Of a stretch of DNA of 64,000 nt, positions 49,022-56,887 are shown one piece after another. The notes below the pieces were generated by a model. The model was not told the DNA's origin. It saw only the letters and a list, made by a program, of their open reading frames with translations, and made no database searches. Both the position numbers and the translations under genes were made by a program. Within the stretch, counting starts at the first letter, position 1. Every line of letters begins with the position of its first letter. This DNA is from Pseudorhodoferax sp. Leaf265. GTDB lineage: Bacteria > Pseudomonadota > Gammaproteobacteria > Burkholderiales > Burkholderiaceae_C. Location: NCBI RefSeq assembly GCF_001422365.1, contig NZ_LMMT01000037.1:144775-208774 (forward strand). Direction: 5' to 3'.

Positions 49022-50362
49022 ATGGCAGTCACCGATCTGGACCATGCGCTGGCCGACGAGGCCGTGCTCGCCACCTACCCGCTGTACGAGATGTGCCGCA
49101 TGCGGGGCGCCACCTCGCCGCGCCGCACCGAAGCGGCCGGCGCTGCGCCCGAGGGCCGGCGCTGGTGCAACGTGTTCACGCATGCGCGCGAGCTGCTGCG
49201 CGCCGGCAAGAGCCGCGTGGTCACGCCCAACAACGACACGCTCTACACCAACGCCTGGCTCGACCTTGGTGCGGGCCCGCTGGTGCTCGAGGTGCCCGAC
49301 ACCGCCGGGCGCTACTACGTGCTGGGCCTGCTGGACTTCTACACCGAGCCCTTCGCCCACATCGGCCAGCGCTGCACGGGCACGCAGGCGCGTGCCTTCC
49401 TGATTACGCCGCCGGGCTGGACCGGTGTTCTGCCGGCCGGCTTCGACGCGCCCGGCGCGCACATCGCGGCGCCCACGCGCTGGCTCTGGGTCATCGGCCG
49501 CATCCTGGTCGACGGTCCGCAGGACCTGCCCGCCGTGCATGCGCTGCAGGACGGCTTCACGGTGCGGCCGCTGGCCGACTGGCGGGCCGGCATGGGCGGT
49601 GCCACGCCGCGGCCGCTGGCCTTCGACCCGGCCTGCGACCCCAAGGCGCCGCTGGATGCCGACGGCTTCGCCGCGCAGGTCGGCCAGGCGCTGCGCGAGA
49701 ACCCGCCGCCCGCGCACGAGGCCGCGCGCTTCGCACGCTACGCGGCGCTGGGCATCGCCGCGGACGCCGGACCGCTCGATGCACCGCAGCGCGCCGCGTT
49801 GCAGGCCGCGCTGGACCGCGTGCTGCCGGCCCTGCGCGCCCGGCAGGCCGGCCAGGTGAGCGCGAGCGGCTGGACGTGGATGCCGGTGGTCGAGGGCGGC
49901 TTCGGCGGCGACCACCTGTTGCGCGCGCTGGTCGCGCTCAAGTACATCGGCATGCTGGAGAGCCGCGAGGCGACCTACCCGATCGCCTGGCGCGACGGCG
50001 CGGGCCAGGCGCTGGACGGCAGCCGGCGCTACCGCCTGCACTTCGCGCCCGGCGCGCTGCCGCCGGTCGACGCGTTCTGGTCGATCACGCTGTACGACAG
50101 CCGCGACTACATGCTGGTCGACAACCCGATCGACCGCTACGCCATCGGCGACCGCACGCCCGGCCTGCAGCGCGACGCCGATGGCGGCCTCACGCTGCAC
50201 ATCGCGCACGCGCCGCCGGCCGCCGCCGCCGCCCGCGCCAACTGGCTGCCGGCGCCGCCGGGAGGCTTCTACCTTTGCCTGCGCGCCTACCTGCCGCGTG
50301 CCGAGCTGCTGGACGGGCGCTATGCGCTGCCGCCCGTCACCCCCGTGGAGGAGAACGCATGA
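49022..50362 (+). CDS. DUF1254/DUF1214 protein, second of a tandem pair
   Basis: A 446-residue paralogue of the preceding gene product. DUF1254-like: ATYPLYEMCRMRG, VVTPNNDTLYTNAWLDLG, GRYYVLGLLDFYTEPFAHIG. DUF1214-like: FWSITLYDSRDYMLVDNPIDRYAIGDRTPGL, FYLCLRAYLPR. No signal peptide is seen. The ATG at 49022 has no good ribosome-binding site, which is unusual in this locus and probably reflects the repeat-like DNA before it. It overlaps the next gene by 4 nt (ATGA). Confidence 0.82.
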   Translation: MAVTDLDHALADEAVLATYPLYEMCRMRGATSPRRTEAAGAAPEGRRWCNVFTHARELLRAGKSRVVTPNNDTLYTNAWLDLGAGPLVLEVPDTAGRYYVLGLLDFYTEPFAHIGQRCTGTQARAFLITPPGWTGVLPAGFDAPGAHIAAPTRWLWVIGRILVDGPQDLPAVHALQDGFTVRPLADWRAGMGGATPRPLAFDPACDPKAPLDADGFAAQVGQALRENPPPAHEAARFARYAALGIAADAGPLDAPQRAALQAALDRVLPALRARQAGQVSASGWTWMPVVEGGFGGDHLLRALVALKYIGMLESREATYPIAWRDGAGQALDGSRRYRLHFAPGALPPVDAFWSITLYDSRDYMLVDNPIDRYAIGDRTPGLQRDADGGLTLHIAHAPPAAAAARANWLPAPPGGFYLCLRAYLPRAELLDGRYALPPVTPVEENA

Positions 50363-51612
50363 ACACCGAGACCGCCGAAAAGCCCTTCCTGATCGTCGGC
50401 AGCGGCACCGAGACCGTGGCGCCGGGCCTGCACATCCTGCGCGGCCAGGGCCAGTCCTTCGTGGCCGAGACCGACGCCGGCCTGGTCGTCGTCGACACCG
50501 GGCCGGGCGGCGCGGTCACGCAGGGCATGGTGGAGGCCGTGCGGCAGCTGTCCGACGCGCCGCTGCACGCGCTGTGCTTCAGCCATGGCCACATCGGCTA
50601 CAACGCCGGCCTGCCGCAGTGGCTGGCCCATGCGGCCGCGCGCGGCGAACCGCCGCCGCGCGTGATCGCGCACCGCAACGTGCGCCGCCGCCTGGCGCGC
50701 TACCGCGAGACGCATGCGCTGCAGCAGCGCATGGCCGAGATCCAGTTCAGGCGGCGGCCGGGCTTCTTCGAGCACCGCATGCCGATGCACGAGCCGACCG
50801 AGACCTTCGACGAGCTGCTGGTGGTGGGCCAGGGCGCGCAGCGCGTGGAGCTGCGCTGGGCGCCCTCGGAGACCGACGACGCGATCGCGCTGTGGAGCCC
50901 GGCGCAGCGCGTGCTGTACGGCGGCGCGGCGCTGATCGACTCGATCCCCAACATCGGCACGCCGTTCCGCACGCTGCGCGACACGGTACGCTGGGCCGAC
51001 ACGCTGGAGGCGCTGGCCGGCCTGGGCGCGCGGCTGGCGGTGCGCGAATTCGGCCCCAGCATCGACGGCGAGGCTCAGGTGCGGCAGGTGCTCTTGCACA
51101 CCGCGAAGGCGCTGCGCTGGCTGCGCGCCGAGGTCGTGCGCGGCATGAACGAGGGCCTGGGCGAGCGCGAGCTGCTGGCGCGCATCCGCTTTCCCGACGA
51201 GCTGTTCGGCGTGCCCTGGATGAAGCCTTCCTACGGCGACCCCAGCTACATCGTGCGCGACATCTACCGCTCGGAGAACGGCTGGTGGGACCGCAATCCG
51301 ACCTCGCTGCACCCCGAGCCGCCCGAGGCCGTGGGCCAGGCCGTGGCCGATGCGATCGCCGACAAGGGCGCCGTGGTCCGCCAGGCCCGCGCGCTGGCCG
51401 CGCAGGGCCGCACCCAGCTGGCATTGCACGTGATCGACCTGCTGGCCACGGCCGGCGGCGATGCGCCCGAGATCGCCGAGGCGCGCACGCTCAAGGCCGG
51501 CTGGCTGCGCGCGCGCGCGGCCCAGGTGGAGAGCTATGTGTCGCGCAACCTGTACCAGGTCAGCGCCGACATGCTCGAGCAAGGCACACAAGCGAGGTTC
51601 AGCATCCGATGA
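50359..51612 (+). CDS. Metallo-beta-lactamase-fold protein with alkyl-sulfatase-like C-terminus, degenerate metal motif
   Basis: A 417-residue protein without a signal peptide. The N-terminal half has the beta-lactamase-fold start (FVAETDAGLVVVDTGPGG), and the C-terminal half resembles the alkyl-sulfatase dimerisation region (KPSYGDPSYIVRDIYRSENGWWDRNPTSLHP). The motif normally reading HxHxDH is SHGHIGY here (residues 75-81): the first two His remain, but Asp and the last His are Gly80 and Tyr81. Hydrolytic activity of the classical two-metal type is therefore doubtful. It may be a one-metal enzyme or a binding protein. It is coupled to the second DUF1254 gene by a 4-nt overlap. Confidence 0.75.
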   Translation: MNTETAEKPFLIVGSGTETVAPGLHILRGQGQSFVAETDAGLVVVDTGPGGAVTQGMVEAVRQLSDAPLHALCFSHGHIGYNAGLPQWLAHAAARGEPPPRVIAHRNVRRRLARYRETHALQQRMAEIQFRRRPGFFEHRMPMHEPTETFDELLVVGQGAQRVELRWAPSETDDAIALWSPAQRVLYGGAALIDSIPNIGTPFRTLRDTVRWADTLEALAGLGARLAVREFGPSIDGEAQVRQVLLHTAKALRWLRAEVVRGMNEGLGERELLARIRFPDELFGVPWMKPSYGDPSYIVRDIYRSENGWWDRNPTSLHPEPPEAVGQAVADAIADKGAVVRQARALAAQGRTQLALHVIDLLATAGGDAPEIAEARTLKAGWLRARAAQVESYVSRNLYQVSADMLEQGTQARFSIR

Positions 51613-51635
51613 AGACGAACACGAGGAGACAGGCC

Positions 51636-52622
51636 ATGCGCCGTTGGTTCATGCGCTGCACGCCACTGGTGGTGGCCGCCTGCGGCGCGCTGCTGCCGCC
51701 AGCCTGGGCCGCCGCGGCCGAGGCCTACCCCGACAAGCCCGTCACGCTGGTGGTGCCGACCGCCGCGGCTGGCGGCACCGACACCATCGCGCGCGTGATG
51801 GCCGACGCGCTGGGCCGGCGGCTGGGCCAGAGCTTCGTGGTCGACAACCGGCCCGGCGCCAACGGCATCCTGGGTGTGGAGGCCGGCGCGCGCGCCGCGC
51901 CCGACGGCTACCGGCTGCTGTTCACCTACGCGGCCTCGGTGGCCGTCAACCCCAGCCTGTACCGCAAGCTGCCGTTCGACCCGCAGAAGGACCTGGTGCC
52001 CATCGCCCAGGTCGGGCGCGGCGGCAACCTGCTGCTGGTGCGCAAGGACCTGCCGGTGAAGACACTGCAGGAGTTCGTCGACTACGCGAAGGCACGGCCC
52101 GACAAGCTCAGCTACTGCTCCTGGGGCGCGGGCTCGGGCGGCCACCTGGCGATGGAAAGCCTCAAGAAACAGGCCGGCATCGTGATGGTCCACGTGCCCT
52201 ACAAGGGCAGCAGCCCCTGCGTGAACGACCTGATGGGCGGGCAGGTGGACGCGGCGTTCGCGGATACGTCGTCGACGGTGGAGATCGTGCGCGCGGGCCG
52301 GTTGAAGGCGTTGGCCAACAGCGGCCCCTCGCGCCTGCCCATGCTGCCGGACGTGCCGACCATGACCGAGGCCGGCTTTCCGTTCCGCAACTACGCCTGG
52401 TACGGGCTCTTCGCACCGGCGAAGACGCCGGCCGCGGTCGTGGCCAAGCTCAACGAGGCCGTGAACGCGGCGCTGCAGGAACCGGCCGTGGTCCAGCGCC
52501 TGCGCGAGCTGAACTTCACCGACCTGCCGCAGACCACGCCCGAGCAGTTCGCCGCCACCATCGCGCAGGACCTGCGCGACTGGGCCGCGCTCGTGAAGTC
52601 CATCGGCCTGCAGCTGGAATGA
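51636..52622 (+). CDS. Bug-family (TctC) tripartite tricarboxylate receptor
   Basis: A 328-residue periplasmic receptor; the signal peptide ends at about residue 28 (AAAAEA). YPDKPVTLVVPTAAAGGTDTIARV, VVDNRPGANGILGVE and HVPYKGSSPCVNDLMGG are Bug landmarks. The ATG at 51636 is preferred over one at 51609 because GAGGAG sits 7 nt before it. It is the last plus-strand gene of the locus and ends 3 nt before the convergent vanB-like gene. No TctAB partners are present. Confidence 0.88.
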   Translation: MRRWFMRCTPLVVAACGALLPPAWAAAAEAYPDKPVTLVVPTAAAGGTDTIARVMADALGRRLGQSFVVDNRPGANGILGVEAGARAAPDGYRLLFTYAASVAVNPSLYRKLPFDPQKDLVPIAQVGRGGNLLLVRKDLPVKTLQEFVDYAKARPDKLSYCSWGAGSGGHLAMESLKKQAGIVMVHVPYKGSSPCVNDLMGGQVDAAFADTSSTVEIVRAGRLKALANSGPSRLPMLPDVPTMTEAGFPFRNYAWYGLFAPAKTPAAVVAKLNEAVNAALQEPAVVQRLRELNFTDLPQTTPEQFAATIAQDLRDWAALVKSIGLQLE

Positions 52623-52625
52623 GGG

Positions 52626-53582
52626 CTACAGATCCAGCACCAGCACTGCGCTCTTCGCGCGCGAGCAGCAGGGCGTGAACTGGTCGTTCGCGGCCTTCTC
52701 CTCGTCGGTGAAGTACAGGTCGCGGTGCTCGCACTCGCCTTCGAGCACACGCGTGACGCAGGTGCCGCAGACGCCCTGCTCGCAGGAGGTCATGATCTCG
52801 ATGCCGTGGGCGAGCAGGGCCTGCACCACGCTCTGGTCCTTGGCCACGGTGATGTTCTGGCCGCTGCTGGCGATGCGCACGGCGAAGCTGCCGTCGCCGC
52901 TGGTGTCCTGCGGCGCGGCGCCGAAGTATTCGAGATGGACGTTGGCCGCGTCCCAACTCTGGGCCTTGGCCGTGCCGACCACATGGTCGATGAAGCCGGC
53001 CGGGCCGCAGACGTAGAGGTGCGTGCCGGCCGCGGGCTGGGCCAGCAGGCGTGCGGCATCCAGCTTCTGCGCGGCGTCGCCGTCGTCGAAGTGGAGGTGC
53101 ACACGGTCGGCCCAGGGCGCGGCCGCGATCTCGGCACGGAAGGCCGTGCGTTCGGCCGAACGCGCGCAGTAATGCAGTTCGAAATCGGCACCCAGCGTGG
53201 CCAGGCGCTGCGCCATGCAGAGCAGGGGCGTCACGCCGATGCCGCCGGCCAGCAGCAGCGTGCGCTCGGCGCGCACCAGCGGGAAGTGGTTGCGCGGCGT
53301 GCTGATGGTCAGCACGTCGCCCTCGCGCACGCTGTCGTGCATGCCTTGCGAGCCGCCGCGCGAGGCCGCGTCGCGCAGCACGGCGATGCGGTAGCGGTGC
53401 GATTCCTGGTCGTCGTTGCACAGCGAGTACTGGCGGGTCAGTCCGCCGGGGATCTGCACGTCGATGTGCGAGCCCGCGCTGAAGGCCGGCAGCGGGCCGC
53501 CGTCCACGCGCGCGAGTTCGAAGCTGGCGATGTCCTGCGCCTCCTGCGTCTTGCGCAGGACCTTGACGGTGAGCTGGTCCAT
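52626..53582 (-). CDS. vanB: Vanillate O-demethylase-type oxidoreductase (VanB-like reductase)
   Basis: A 318-residue phthalate-dioxygenase-reductase-type protein. Flavin domain: RQYSLCNDDQE with the R-x-Y-S motif. NAD domain: LLLAGGIGVTPLLCMA and YVCGPAGFIDHV. A C-terminal plant-type [2Fe-2S] ferredoxin has Cys267-x4-Cys272-x2-Cys275 and a final Cys near 305. It passes electrons from NADH to the oxygenase encoded one base upstream (VanA-like). It is the second gene of the minus-strand pair. Confidence 0.87.
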   Translation of the reverse strand: MDQLTVKVLRKTQEAQDIASFELARVDGGPLPAFSAGSHIDVQIPGGLTRQYSLCNDDQESHRYRIAVLRDAASRGGSQGMHDSVREGDVLTISTPRNHFPLVRAERTLLLAGGIGVTPLLCMAQRLATLGADFELHYCARSAERTAFRAEIAAAPWADRVHLHFDDGDAAQKLDAARLLAQPAAGTHLYVCGPAGFIDHVVGTAKAQSWDAANVHLEYFGAAPQDTSGDGSFAVRIASSGQNITVAKDQSVVQALLAHGIEIMTSCEQGVCGTCVTRVLEGECEHRDLYFTDEEKAANDQFTPCCSRAKSAVLVLDL

Positions 53583-53583
53583 C

Positions 53584-54636
53584 TCAGGCTGCCTGCGCGA
53601 CCGGGGTTGCCGCCTGCTCGGCCGCGATCATCTTGTCGAGCAGCTTGCGCGACTGCACGCCGCCCGCGTCGATGTTGAGCATCAGCAGCCGGCGCCCGGG
53701 GTGCAGCAGCATGTTGGCCTGCTGCGCTTCGAGCACGGCCATGTCCTCGGCGAAGACCTTGGCCTGGCCTTCGCGGATCTGCGCGGTGAGCGCCTTGTCC
53801 TTCACGTTGAAGTTGCGCGCCATGCCCCAGAAGTACCAGTGCGAGGTCTCGGTCTCGGGCGTGATGAAGTCCACCACGATGCTGTAGACCTTCTGGTCCG
53901 CGGGCGCGTGGTAGCCGCCCTGGCCGGCCAGCGCCACGCCGACCTCGATCATGATGTGGCTGGGCGGCGTGAAGCGGCAGACCTGCCAGCGGTCCACGGG
54001 CTGGTCGTCGGGGAGGTGGTTGCCGCGCAGGTTGGCGCGCCAGAAGGGCGGGGCCATCACGTTGTCCATGAACCGGCTCGTGACGACCTGGCCGTTCTCC
54101 ACCTTGGTCGTGACCGGCGTCTCGTCGATTTCCTTCTGGCCGATGCTGGTGGCGTGCACGTAGGTCTCGTGCGTGAGGTCCATCAGGTTGTCGACCATGA
54201 GCCGGTAGTCGGCCTGGATGTGGTACAGCCCGCCGCCGTAGGCCCAGTCGGGGCTGTCGGCCCATTCCAGGTGGTGGATGGCGGCCGGGTCGGCCAACGC
54301 GGCGTCGCCGGGCCAGACCCAGATGAAGCCGTAGCGCTCGACCACGGGGAAGGCGCGGATCTTGGGGAAGCCCGCCGTGCGCTGGCCCGGCATGGAGACG
54401 GTCTTGCCGTCGCAGCCCATCACGAGGCCGTGGTAGCCGCAGACCAGCTGGCCTTCGCAGACGCTGCCCAACGAGAGTCTGGCGCCGCGGTGCGGGCAGA
54501 AATCCTCCAGCGCGGCGACCTGGCCGTCGGCACCGCGGTAGAACACGATGTGCTCGCCGCAGATCTGGCGGCCCAGGGGTTTGGCGTCGATCTCGTCGGG
54601 CGTGCAGGCGACGTACCAGGTGTTGCGCGGGAACAT
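53584..54636 (-). CDS. vanA: Vanillate O-demethylase-type Rieske oxygenase (VanA-like)
   Basis: A 350-residue oxygenase. Rieske ligands Cys47, His49 (CPHRGARLS) and Cys66, His69 (CGYHGL). The mononuclear iron site is in NLMDLTHETYVH, with bridging Asp153, His156 and His161. The opening RNTWYVACTPDEI is typical of VanA, which demethylates vanillate to protocatechuate; relatives act on other methoxy-aromatics. GGAGA lies 6 nt before the ATG. Divergent from a GntR regulator across a short gap that contains an ATGTATAC palindrome. Confidence 0.82.
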   Translation of the reverse strand: MFPRNTWYVACTPDEIDAKPLGRQICGEHIVFYRGADGQVAALEDFCPHRGARLSLGSVCEGQLVCGYHGLVMGCDGKTVSMPGQRTAGFPKIRAFPVVERYGFIWVWPGDAALADPAAIHHLEWADSPDWAYGGGLYHIQADYRLMVDNLMDLTHETYVHATSIGQKEIDETPVTTKVENGQVVTSRFMDNVMAPPFWRANLRGNHLPDDQPVDRWQVCRFTPPSHIMIEVGVALAGQGGYHAPADQKVYSIVVDFITPETETSHWYFWGMARNFNVKDKALTAQIREGQAKVFAEDMAVLEAQQANMLLHPGRRLLMLNIDAGGVQSRKLLDKMIAAEQAATPVAQAA

Positions 54637-54671
54637 GCGGTCTCCGTGGGTGGCAAGTAATTAGGGTTCCA

Positions 54672-54744
54672 ATGTATACCGACTTCGGGGAAATTGGGTA
54701 AGAATGGCTGAATTGAAGAGAAATACTCGGATGAATGTATACAT
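54672..54744. promoter_or_regulatory. Paired ATGTATAC operators in the vanA/gntR divergent region
   Basis: ATGTATAC occurs at 54672-54679 and as the full palindrome ATGTATACAT at 54735-54744. The centres are 63 bp apart, six helical turns, on the same DNA face. The first copy overlaps a possible vanA -10 (TATACA on the minus strand) 36 nt before the vanA start; the second lies inside the first codons of the regulator gene. GntR/FCD regulators such as VanR bind sites of this kind. Confidence 0.65.
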
Positions 54745-55573
54745 CGACCCGGAGGATCGCGAAGGCGCAGACCAAGGTGGCTCGCAGTCGCTGCGCGCCC
54801 AGCGGCAGCTGCGCGAGCTGATCCTGGCGGGCGAGCTGGCGCCTGGCGCGCGCATCGCAGAGGTGGCGCTGGTCGAGCGCGTCGGTGTCTCGCGCACGCC
54901 GATCCGCGCTGCGCTGCTGCGCCTCGAGCAGGAAGGGCTGTTGCAGGCCTTGCCGGGCGGCGGCTATGCGGTCCGAGTGTTCTCTGAACGCGAGGTGGCC
55001 GACGCCATCGAGCTGCGCGGCACGCTGGAGGGCCTGTCGGCCCGGCTGGCGGCCGAGCGCGGCGCGCCGCCCGAGGCGCTGGCGCAGGCCGGCGCGGCCC
55101 TGGACACCATCGACGCGGTGCTGCGCCACAGCGCACTCGACGACGCGCAGTGGCAGGACTACGTGGCGGCCAACGAGCTGTTCCACCACGTGTTGCACGG
55201 CATGTCCGGCAGCGCGGTGCTGGCGCGCGAGCTCGAGCGCGTGGTGCGGCTGCCGTTCGCCTCGCCTTCGGCCTTCGTCGTGCAGCAGGCCCATGCGCCG
55301 CAGGCGCGCGACATGCTGATCGTGGCGCAGGACCAGCACCGCCAGGTGCTGGACGCCATCGCGCGGCGCGAGGGTGCACGCGCCGAGGCCATCCTGCGCG
55401 AGCACGCGCGCATCGCCCAGCGCAACCTGCGCGAGGCCATGGCCGCACCGCTGCCGGGCCGCGCGCCGGGCGTGCGGCTGGTGGTGCCCGAGGCGGCGCC
55501 GTCCGATCCCCTCGGCGAGCCCCCCGCGCCACGCCGCCGCGGCAGGCCGCGCAAAGACGCTGCCGCGCATTGA
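54704..55573 (+). CDS. vanR: GntR-family (FCD) regulator, VanR-like
   Basis: A 289-residue protein: winged helix (about residues 25-90: LRELILAGELAPGARIAEVALVERVGVSRTPIRAALLRL) and an FCD effector domain (LFHHVLHGMSGSAVL, DQHRQVLDAIARREGARAEAIL), ending in a basic tail RRRGRPRKD. The start is at 54704 or, with an AAGAGA site, at the in-frame ATG 54731. Position and sequence type suggest repression of vanAB and possibly of the transporter operon downstream, with an aromatic acid as inducer. Confidence 0.8.
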   Translation: MAELKRNTRMNVYIDPEDREGADQGGSQSLRAQRQLRELILAGELAPGARIAEVALVERVGVSRTPIRAALLRLEQEGLLQALPGGGYAVRVFSEREVADAIELRGTLEGLSARLAAERGAPPEALAQAGAALDTIDAVLRHSALDDAQWQDYVAANELFHHVLHGMSGSAVLARELERVVRLPFASPSAFVVQQAHAPQARDMLIVAQDQHRQVLDAIARREGARAEAILREHARIAQRNLREAMAAPLPGRAPGVRLVVPEAAPSDPLGEPPAPRRRGRPRKDAAAH

Positions 55574-55645
55574 AGCTATCGCACAATGCGCGACCAAAAA
55601 GCGGCGCTGGAACCGTTCGATTTCGAGACCAATGAAGGAGATGAC

Positions 55646-56830
55646 ATGCAAGCACCCACGACCCGGCGCCACGCGCTGACCCTGGCCGCGGCCACGCTGG
55701 CCGGGCTGGCCGCTCCGGCTATGGCCCAGGACAACGTGTTCAAGATCGGCCTGATCCTCCCCATGACCGGTCAGCAGGCCACGACGGGCCGGCAGATCGA
55801 GGCCGCGGCGCGCCTGTACATGGCGCAGAACGGCGACACCGTGGCCGGCAAGAAGGTGCAGCTCATCGTCAAGGACGACACCAGCCTGCCAGACCAGACG
55901 CGCCGGCTCGCGCAGGAGCTGATCGTGGGCGAGAAGGTCAACGTGCTTGCCGGCATGGGCATCACGCCCTCGGCCATGGCCGTGGCGCCGCTGGCCACGC
56001 AGAGCAAGACGCCGCTGGTGGTGATGGCCGCTGCCACCTCCAGCATCACCGAGGCCTCGCCCTTCGTGGTGCGCACCAGCTTCACGCTGCCGCAGGCTTC
56101 CGTCGCGCTGGCCGACTGGGCGCCGGCGAACGGCGTGAAGACCGTGGTCTCGCTGGTCTCGGACTACGGCCCCGGCATCGACGCCGAGAAGTTCTTCAAC
56201 GCGCGCATGGTCAACAACGGCGCCAAGGTGATCGAGTCGCTGCGCGTGCCCATGCGCAACCCCGACTTCGCGCCGTTCCTGCAGAAGGTGCGCGACCTGA
56301 AGCCCGACGCGCTGTTCGTGTTCGTGCCCTCGGGCGCGGGCGCGGCCGTCATGAAGCAGTTCGCCGAGCGCGGCATGGACAAGGCCGGCATCCGCCTGAT
56401 CGCCACCGGCGACGTGACCGACGACGACCAGCTCAACGACATGGGCGACGTGGCCCTGGGCGTGGTCACCTCGCACCACTACTCGGCCGCGCACCCGTCC
56501 GACATGAACAAGAAGTTCGTCGACGCCTTCCAGAAAGCCAACAAGGGCCTGCGCCCGAACTTCATGGCCGTGGGCGGCTACGACGGCATGCGCGTGATCT
56601 ACGAGGCGCTCAAGTCCACCAAGGGCGCCGGCGGCGGCGAGACGCTGCTCAATGCCATGAAGGGCCAGATCTTCGAGAGCCCGCGCGGCAAGATCTACAT
56701 CGACGCGCAGACGCGCGACATCGTGCAGGACGTGTACCTGCGCAAGGTCGAGCGCAAGGACGGCCAGCTGTGGAACGTCGAGTTCGACGCGGTCAAAGAG
56801 GTCAAGGACCCGGGCAAAACCAAGAAGTGA
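55646..56830 (+). CDS. Branched-chain-type ABC transporter substrate-binding protein
   Basis: A 394-residue periplasmic-binding protein. The signal peptide has paired arginines (TTRRHALTLAAATLAG) and ends AMAQ. KIGLILPMTGQQATTGRQIEAAARL, GMGITPSAMAVAPLA and VSDYGPGIDAEKFF are type-I binding-protein landmarks; this subgroup often binds aromatic acids. AAGGAG precedes the ATG. First gene of a five-gene transporter operon, 72 nt after the GntR gene, and followed by a GC hairpin. Confidence 0.87.
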   Translation: MQAPTTRRHALTLAAATLAGLAAPAMAQDNVFKIGLILPMTGQQATTGRQIEAAARLYMAQNGDTVAGKKVQLIVKDDTSLPDQTRRLAQELIVGEKVNVLAGMGITPSAMAVAPLATQSKTPLVVMAAATSSITEASPFVVRTSFTLPQASVALADWAPANGVKTVVSLVSDYGPGIDAEKFFNARMVNNGAKVIESLRVPMRNPDFAPFLQKVRDLKPDALFVFVPSGAGAAVMKQFAERGMDKAGIRLIATGDVTDDDQLNDMGDVALGVVTSHHYSAAHPSDMNKKFVDAFQKANKGLRPNFMAVGGYDGMRVIYEALKSTKGAGGGETLLNAMKGQIFESPRGKIYIDAQTRDIVQDVYLRKVERKDGQLWNVEFDAVKEVKDPGKTKK

Positions 56831-56851
56831 GGCCCTTGCGGGCGATCCGGT

Positions 56852-56868
56852 GGCCGGCGCGTCCGGCC
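56852..56868 (+). promoter_or_regulatory. GC hairpin between binding-protein and permease genes
   Basis: GGCCGG and CCGGCC flank a 5-nt loop 21 nt after the binding-protein stop; pairing can extend outward with mismatches. No T run follows. It occupies the same position as the hairpin at 9926 in the other transporter operon and may likewise favour the binding-protein message. Confidence 0.45.
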
Positions 56869-56887
56869 GCCATTTCCTGAGCGTTCC

